Assembly (NCBI GenBank): GCA_027019045.1
Contig: JALUXI010000179.1
Location: 1 to 11,355, forward strand
Length of the DNA: 11,355 bases
Direction: 5' to 3'
Source: Piscirickettsiaceae bacterium
GTDB lineage: Bacteria > Pseudomonadota > Gammaproteobacteria > Thiomicrospirales > Thiomicrospiraceae
Under the pieces are notes generated by a model. The model was not told the DNA's origin. It was given only the letters and a program-made list of their open reading frames with translations, and did no database searches. The position numbers were made by a program, and so were the translations under genes. Below are positions 7,335-11,355 of this stretch, piece by piece. The stretch's first letter is position 1. Every line of letters begins with the position of its first letter.

Positions 7335-7373
7335 GCGTTTAAGGAAGCGATTTAATTAGCACTTCCTTAACGC
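7335..7373. repeat. Inverted repeat overlapping the phosphatase stop codon
   Basis: GCGTTTAAGGAAG (7335-7347) pairs with CTTCCTTAACGC (7362-7373) over 12 bp with a single bulged T and a 14-nt loop. The minus-strand gene's TAA (7367-7369) lies inside the right arm. There is no T run next to it, so it is not a terminator by itself. It may protect the 3' end of the minus-strand transcript, or the pairing may be incidental. Confidence 0.5.
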
Positions 7374-8020
7374 AGTGAGATGATTTTCCATTGATGCTGT
7401 TCTGCATATTTTCGCAGTTTGTCATCTGGATCGACGGCGACGGGATGATCGACACTTTCTAAGAGAGGAATGTCGTTGTGGGAGTCAGAATAAAAAGTGC
7501 TGTCTTCAAGTGTTTCATGATGCTCTTTCAGCCACTGTTGCAGTCGAATCACTTTACCTTCTTGAAAGGCAGGCGTGCCTTTGACCTTGCCTGTGAACTT
7601 GCAATCGACCATTTCTGGATTGGTGCCGATAATATTTGAGATGCCATAAAGCTTAGCAATCGGCTTGGTGACAAAGGTATTGGTGGCGGTGATGACCAAT
7701 AGGGTATCACCTTTGGCTTTGTGTTCATCCACCAGTGTTCGGGCTTTGGGGAGCAGGATAGGGCGGATATATTTGTCCATAAACTGTTCATGCCAGTGTC
7801 GCAGGGTGGCCATGCGTTGTTGAGTCAGTGGTGCCAAAGAGAAGCGTTGATATTCCATAATGTCTAGGGTGCCTTTTTTATAATCAGCATAGAAGCGTTC
7901 ATTCTCAGCTTCAAATAGATCAGGGTCGACTGCCCCTTTTTCCACTAAAAATTGCCCCCAAAGGTAATCGCTGTCTCCAGCGATGAGCGTATTGTCTAAA
8001 TCAAAAATTGCGAGTGCCAT
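7367..8020 (-). CDS. HAD-superfamily subfamily IB phosphatase (SerB-like fold; possible histidinol-phosphatase)
   Basis: This 217-residue cytoplasmic phosphatase has all four HAD motifs. Motif I is D7-L-D9-N-T11 (nucleophile and acid), motif II is T111-A-T113, motif III lysine is probably K156, and motif IV is S178-D179-S180-H-N-D183. A helical C1-type cap lies between motif I and about residue 95, which places it in subfamily IB with phosphoserine phosphatases. The start is supported by AGAGGA on the minus strand (8027-8032), 6 bases before the ATG. The neighbour is rppH, divergently oriented. In Pseudomonas a HAD-IB gene (PA0335) also sits near rppH and, as I recall, has been reported as the histidinol-phosphate phosphatase of histidine synthesis. 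That role is possible here but is inference from family and context; the substrate cannot be read from the motifs. Confidence 0.9.
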   Translation of the reverse strand: MALAIFDLDNTLIAGDSDYLWGQFLVEKGAVDPDLFEAENERFYADYKKGTLDIMEYQRFSLAPLTQQRMATLRHWHEQFMDKYIRPILLPKARTLVDEHKAKGDTLLVITATNTFVTKPIAKLYGISNIIGTNPEMVDCKFTGKVKGTPAFQEGKVIRLQQWLKEHHETLEDSTFYSDSHNDIPLLESVDHPVAVDPDDKLRKYAEQHQWKIISLR

Positions 8021-8047
8021 ATTTTTTCCTCTGCCTTGGTTTTGAAT

Positions 8048-8085
8048 ATAACGACTCAGATTTTAGGAGTGAGCTGAGTCGTTAT
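8048..8085. repeat. Perfect 12-bp inverted repeat in the divergent HAD-phosphatase/rppH spacer
   Basis: ATAACGACTCAG (8048-8059) and CTGAGTCGTTAT (8074-8085) are exact inverted repeats with a 14-nt gap. It starts 27 bases upstream of the phosphatase ATG and ends about 110 bases before rppH. There is no strong T run on either strand (GTTTTGG on plus, ATTCAAAA on minus), so it is not a convincing terminator. It could be a leader hairpin in the phosphatase mRNA, or an operator with two half-sites. Confidence 0.6.
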
Positions 8086-8150
8086 GTTTTGGTGTCATCT
8101 TACTGAATTTATGCCAAGAACTTAAATCAATCATTGAAAAAAAGTGAAAA

Positions 8151-8171
8151 ATTAGGCACTATTAGCCTAAT
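8151..8171. repeat. Short inverted repeat upstream of rppH
   Basis: ATTAGGC (8151-8157) and GCCTAAT (8165-8171) form a perfect 7-bp repeat with a 7-nt gap, ending 22 bases before the rppH GTG. A TTGAAA hexamer lies at 8134-8139, so the repeat would fall in the promoter or start region. No well-spaced -10 is clear. It may act as an operator or a 5' leader hairpin; it is short enough to be chance in this AT-rich sequence. Confidence 0.4.
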
Positions 8172-8193
8172 AAAATTTTTGCAGAGATAGATT

Positions 8194-8697
8194 GTGATTG
8201 ATGAACAAGGTTATCGGCCGAATGTCGGCATTATTATTGTAAATGAGAAAGGTCAGCTTTTTTGGGGGAAGCGGGTGCATCAAGATGCTTGGCAGTTTCC
8301 TCAGGGGGGCATTCGTGCTCATGAAACGCCTCAACAGGCCGCTTTTCGGGAGTTGAAAGAAGAGGTGGGTTTGTCGCCTGCCGATGTGCGCGTAGTGGGG
8401 AAAACAGAGGATTGGCTCTACTATGATTTACCCGCCCACCTAGTTCGCCAACATAGCCATCCTATTTGCATTGGACAAAAACAGATTTGGTTTATGTTTG
8501 GTCTGGTGTCTGGGGAGGATAAAATTCAGTTGGATAGCTATGAGATTCCCGAATTCGAAGACTGGAAGTGGGTGAATTATTGGCAACCCGTGCAAGAGGT
8601 GGTGGAGTTTAAGCGAGATGTCTATCAAAAAGCATTGAGCGAACTGGAAGCACCAATGAATAAGTTTTGGTTGCATAGCCAGCCTGACAAACCGTGA
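8194..8697 (+). CDS. rppH: RNA 5'-pyrophosphohydrolase RppH (Nudix hydrolase)
   Basis: RppH removes pyrophosphate from triphosphorylated mRNA 5' ends, which exposes them to 5'-monophosphate-dependent RNase E decay. The 167-residue protein shows the full Nudix box: G38-x5-E44-x7-R52-E53-L-K-E56-E57-V-G-L, with the metal-binding glutamates present. The upstream WQFPQGGI and later QKQIWFMF segments are RppH hallmarks. The start is GTG at 8194, chosen because it yields MIDEQGYRPNVG, matching the conserved RppH N-terminus. The ribosome binding site is weak (AGAGA, 8183-8187), so translation initiation may be modest. In Pseudomonas rppH is followed by ptsP; here aceE follows instead after a 105-base gap. 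Confidence 0.96.
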   Translation: MIDEQGYRPNVGIIIVNEKGQLFWGKRVHQDAWQFPQGGIRAHETPQQAAFRELKEEVGLSPADVRVVGKTEDWLYYDLPAHLVRQHSHPICIGQKQIWFMFGLVSGEDKIQLDSYEIPEFEDWKWVNYWQPVQEVVEFKRDVYQKALSELEAPMNKFWLHSQPDKP

Positions 8698-8713
8698 ATT
8701 AGACATCAAAAAA

Positions 8714-8722
8714 TGTTATGAT
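8714..8722 (+). promoter_or_regulatory. Candidate extended -10 promoter for aceE
   Basis: TGTTATGAT is an extended -10 element: TG, one base, then TATGAT, with five of six consensus matches. No good -35 lies 16-18 bases upstream, as is common for extended -10 promoters. It would give an aceE leader of about 75 bases that includes the palindrome at 8771-8783. Confidence 0.35.
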
Positions 8723-8770
8723 TCCGCTAATTTTTTGCAACAAAGTGTCTGTGTTTTGTCTATTTGATGA

Positions 8771-8783
8771 GACAGGACCTGTC
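8771..8783. promoter_or_regulatory. Operator-like palindrome in the aceE leader
   Basis: GACAGG-A-CCTGTC is a perfect 6+1+6 palindrome placed 7 bases before the aceE ribosome binding site (AGAGGT, 8791-8796). A one-base centre is too tight for an RNA hairpin loop at full pairing, so a dimeric DNA-binding protein is the more natural reading. It does not resemble the E. coli PdhR site (ATTGGT-N3-ACCAAT). A function is inference. Confidence 0.4.
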
Positions 8784-8802
8784 CAAATTTAGAGGTAGTT
8801 TT

Positions 8803-11355
8803 ATGAGCGAACAGTTCATTGATCAAGATCCACAAGAAACCCAAGAGTGGATCGAAGCATTTGAAGCCGTGGTGGCGTTTGAAAGTTCAGAAAAAGCCAA
8901 GCATTTGATTGCCACCCTGATCGAAAAAGCCCGTCAACATGGCATTGATATGCCTTATTCGGCTAACACCCCTTATATCAATACCATTCCCGCAGAGCAG
9001 CAGGTGAACTATGCAGGGAACTTGAAGCTGGAGCAGAAGCTTCGAGCGATGTTACGGTGGAATGCGATGGCAATGGTAGTGAGAGCGAATAAAACCACGA
9101 GCGTCGGGGGACATATCGCTTCTTATGCTTCTAGCTGCACGCTCTATGAAGTGGGGATGAACCACTTCTTTAAAGGACCTAATCATCAGCAAGGTGCAGA
9201 CATGATTTTCTTCCAAGGGCATACCGCACCTGGAATGTATGCACGAGCTTTTATGGAAGGGCGATTGACTGAAGAAGATTTGCGTAATTTCCGTCAAGAA
9301 GTCGATGGCAAAGGCTTGTCTTCTTATCCTCACCCTTGGTTGATGTCTGATTTCTGGCAGTTCCCAACCGTTTCCATGGGATTAGGGCCTTTGATGGCAA
9401 TCTACCAAGCTCGTTTCATGAAGTATATGCAAGCCCGTAAAATGGCGGAAACCAAAGGACGCAAAGTTTGGGCGTTCTTGGGTGATGGTGAAATGGATGA
9501 ACCAGAATCTCGGGGTGCGATTCAGTTAGCGACCCGTGAAAAGTTGGATAACCTGATTTTTGTGGTCAACTGTAACCTACAACGACTAGATGGCCCAGTA
9601 CGAGGCAACGGGAAGATTATTCAAGAGCTAGAAGCCTTCTTCCGTGGTGCAGGTTGGAATGTGATTAAAGTCATCTGGGGTTCAGGTTGGGATGTCCTGT
9701 TGCAAAAAGATAAATCAGGTAAATTGATTCAGCGCATGGGCGAAGTCGTGGATGGGGAATATCAAGCCTATAAAGCCAAAGATGGTGCTTTTGTGCGTAA
9801 ACACTTCTTTGGAAAATATCCTGAAACGGCCGCTTTGGTTGAAGATATGACCGATGATGAGATTTTCCGTCTCACCCGTGGTGGGCATTCACCTCGTAAG
9901 ATTTACAATGCTTACATGAAGGCGACAGAGACCAAAGGTCAGCCAACGGTCATTTTAGCTAAAACCGTTAAAGGTTATGGCATGGGACCTTATGGGGAAG
10001 CAGCGAATACCGCTCACCAACAGAAAAAATTGGATCTGGATGGACTGAAATATTTCCGTGACCGTTTTGCCATTCCGATTTCAGATGAAGAATTAGAAAA
10101 AGATGTGCCTTTCTATAAGCCTGCAGATGATTCAGAAGTGATGCAGTATATGAGAGCACAAAGAGAGAAACTGGGTGGTAGCCTGCCGCAACGCAATGAC
10201 CACGCCAAACCCCTGCCTGTGCCTGAATTAAGCAGCTTTAAAATGATGCTAGATGGAACGGGTGATCGTGAAATGTCCACCACCATGGCGTTTGTGCGTA
10301 TTTTGTCAATTCTTTTGCGAGACAAAGAGCTTGGACCTCGTTGTGTGCCCATTATTCCTGATGAAGCCCGTACCTTTGGGATGGAAGGCTTATTCCGTCA
10401 AGTGGGGATTTATGATCCAGCAGGTCAGCTCTATGAGCCAATGGATGCCGACCAATTGATGTGGTACAAAGAGTCTAGCAACGGTCAGGTATTTGAAGAA
10501 GGGATTAACGAAGCAGGGGCGATGGCCAACTGGGTGGCTGCGGCTACTGCTTATGCCAATTATGGCGAAAGCATGATCCCTTTCTATATCTACTACTCCA
10601 TGTTTGGTTATCAGCGAGTTGGGGATTTAGTCTGGGCATCAGGTGACTCTCGTGCCCGTGGCTTTATTGTTGGTGCCACGGCAGGTCGTACCACGCTTGA
10701 AGGAGAAGGCTTGCAGCACCAAGATGGACATAACTTGATTATGTTTGATATGGTGCCAAACTGTCTCTCCTATGACCCAACTTTCGCTTATGAAATGGCG
10801 GTGATTATCCGTGATGGGATTCGTCGCATGATGCATGACAAAGAGGATGTGTTCTATTACATCACCTCGATGAACGAAAATTATAGCCATCCTGCGATGC
10901 CAGAAGGGGCTGAAGAAGGGATTTTAAAGGGGATGTATGCCTTTAAAACTTCGGATGCCAAGCACAAAAACCGTGTGCAGCTGATGGGTTCAGGGACCAT
11001 TTTCCGTGAAGTGATTGCGGCGGCAGAATTGTTGGAAAATGATTGGAAGGTCGCAGCCGATATCTGGGCAGCACCTAGCTTTAATCTATTGCGTCGTGAT
11101 GGGATTGAAACCACCCGTTGGAATATGATGCATCCTGATGCGGAAGCAAAAGTGCCTTATGTGACCGAGTTGTTGCAAGATGCTCAAGGGCCTGTGATTG
11201 CTGCAACCGACTATATGCGTGACTATGCAGAACGCATCCGTGAGTATGTGCCTGGAGACTATCATGTATTGGGAACCGATGGCTTTGGTCGTTCAGATAC
11301 CCGTGAGAAGCTGCGTGAGTTCTTTGAGGTGAATCGTTACTATGTCGTCGTTGCT
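8803..11355 (+). CDS. aceE: Pyruvate dehydrogenase E1 component, homodimeric type (3' end outside window)
   Basis: AceE is the thiamine-diphosphate E1 of the pyruvate dehydrogenase complex; it decarboxylates pyruvate and transfers the acetyl group to the lipoyl domains of E2 (AceF). The frame runs open for 851 codons to the window edge with no stop. E. coli AceE has 887 residues, so roughly 35-40 C-terminal codons are missing. The opening MSEQFIDQDPQETQEWIEAF and YINTIPAEQQ are AceE-typical. Active-site segments include GGH104IASY, QGH140TAPG, and the thiamine-diphosphate/Mg motif G227-D-G-E-M-D-E-P-E-S followed by NCNLQRLDGP near 256-265. The C-terminal part carries VLGTDGFGRSD. A clear AGAGGT lies 6 bases before the ATG. 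E2 (aceF) would be expected next but lies outside the window, and no pdhR lies upstream. The protein is soluble and cytoplasmic. Confidence 0.97.
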   Translation, partial: MSEQFIDQDPQETQEWIEAFEAVVAFESSEKAKHLIATLIEKARQHGIDMPYSANTPYINTIPAEQQVNYAGNLKLEQKLRAMLRWNAMAMVVRANKTTSVGGHIASYASSCTLYEVGMNHFFKGPNHQQGADMIFFQGHTAPGMYARAFMEGRLTEEDLRNFRQEVDGKGLSSYPHPWLMSDFWQFPTVSMGLGPLMAIYQARFMKYMQARKMAETKGRKVWAFLGDGEMDEPESRGAIQLATREKLDNLIFVVNCNLQRLDGPVRGNGKIIQELEAFFRGAGWNVIKVIWGSGWDVLLQKDKSGKLIQRMGEVVDGEYQAYKAKDGAFVRKHFFGKYPETAALVEDMTDDEIFRLTRGGHSPRKIYNAYMKATETKGQPTVILAKTVKGYGMGPYGEAANTAHQQKKLDLDGLKYFRDRFAIPISDEELEKDVPFYKPADDSEVMQYMRAQREKLGGSLPQRNDHAKPLPVPELSSFKMMLDGTGDREMSTTMAFVRILSILLRDKELGPRCVPIIPDEARTFGMEGLFRQVGIYDPAGQLYEPMDADQLMWYKESSNGQVFEEGINEAGAMANWVAAATAYANYGESMIPFYIYYSMFGYQRVGDLVWASGDSRARGFIVGATAGRTTLEGEGLQHQDGHNLIMFDMVPNCLSYDPTFAYEMAVIIRDGIRRMMHDKEDVFYYITSMNENYSHPAMPEGAEEGILKGMYAFKTSDAKHKNRVQLMGSGTIFREVIAAAELLENDWKVAADIWAAPSFNLLRRDGIETTRWNMMHPDAEAKVPYVTELLQDAQGPVIAATDYMRDYAERIREYVPGDYHVLGTDGFGRSDTREKLREFFEVNRYYVVVA

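Noticed and set aside
7069..7366. CRISPR array or tRNA in the non-coding gap
   Set aside because: No direct repeats with regular spacers and no cloverleaf-like arms or CCA end were found. The repeats present are inverted, not direct.
8707..8737. CAAAAAAT / ATTTTTTG inverted repeat after rppH as a terminator
   Set aside because: The stem is almost entirely A-T with one G-C pair and a long loop, so it would be unstable as a terminator. It overlaps the candidate extended -10 element for aceE.
9052..11114. Open reading frames on either strand inside the aceE region
   Set aside because: They are all short and lie within an uninterrupted AceE frame whose motifs and length match the family; no ribosome binding sites or recognisable products support them.

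Overview
This window looks like ordinary chromosome from a gammaproteobacterium. The evidence is a Rieske/cytochrome b/cytochrome c1 operon, a homodimeric AceE-type pyruvate dehydrogenase E1, an RppH opening with the residues MIDEQGYRPNV, and a FadL porin paired with a VolA/Pla-1-type lipase. Base composition is moderate, in the mid-40s percent GC by eye. The genus cannot be named from the sequence alone. I see no phage, IS transposase, CRISPR, tRNA or rRNA.

Layout. Positions 3-2152 (+) hold petA (3' end only), petB and petC, which encode the cytochrome bc1 complex. The genes are tightly coupled (ATGA overlap, then abutting) and end at a strong intrinsic terminator. Positions 2226-3596 (+) hold radA, the recombination/branch-migration ATPase. 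Positions 3695-7068 (+) are a two-gene unit: a FadL/OMPP1 outer-membrane fatty-acid channel, then, after 11 bases, a large lipoprotein lipase with a visible Ser/Asp/His triad. In Vibrio cholerae the equivalent FadL-VolA pair lets the cell cleave exogenous phospholipid at its surface and import the fatty acids.

Positions 7069-7366 are non-coding and unusually rich in structure. They hold the terminator of the lipase unit, a 160-bp element that is palindromic about a single centre with 16-bp perfect terminal inverted repeats, a bidirectional terminator, and a further inverted repeat over the stop codon of the next gene. Positions 7367-8020 (-) encode a HAD-IB phosphatase. It is divergent from rppH (8194-8697, +), the RNA 5'-pyrophosphohydrolase. 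The 173-bp divergent spacer carries two perfect inverted repeats. From 8803 to the window edge (+) runs aceE, missing only roughly its last 35-40 codons.

The coding content is housekeeping: respiration, entry of pyruvate into the TCA cycle, DNA repair, RNA decay and lipid scavenging. I did not find a convincing new multi-gene system. The features most worth a second look are the 160-bp palindromic element, the stacked inverted repeats in the two intergenic spacers, and the lipase-porin pair.
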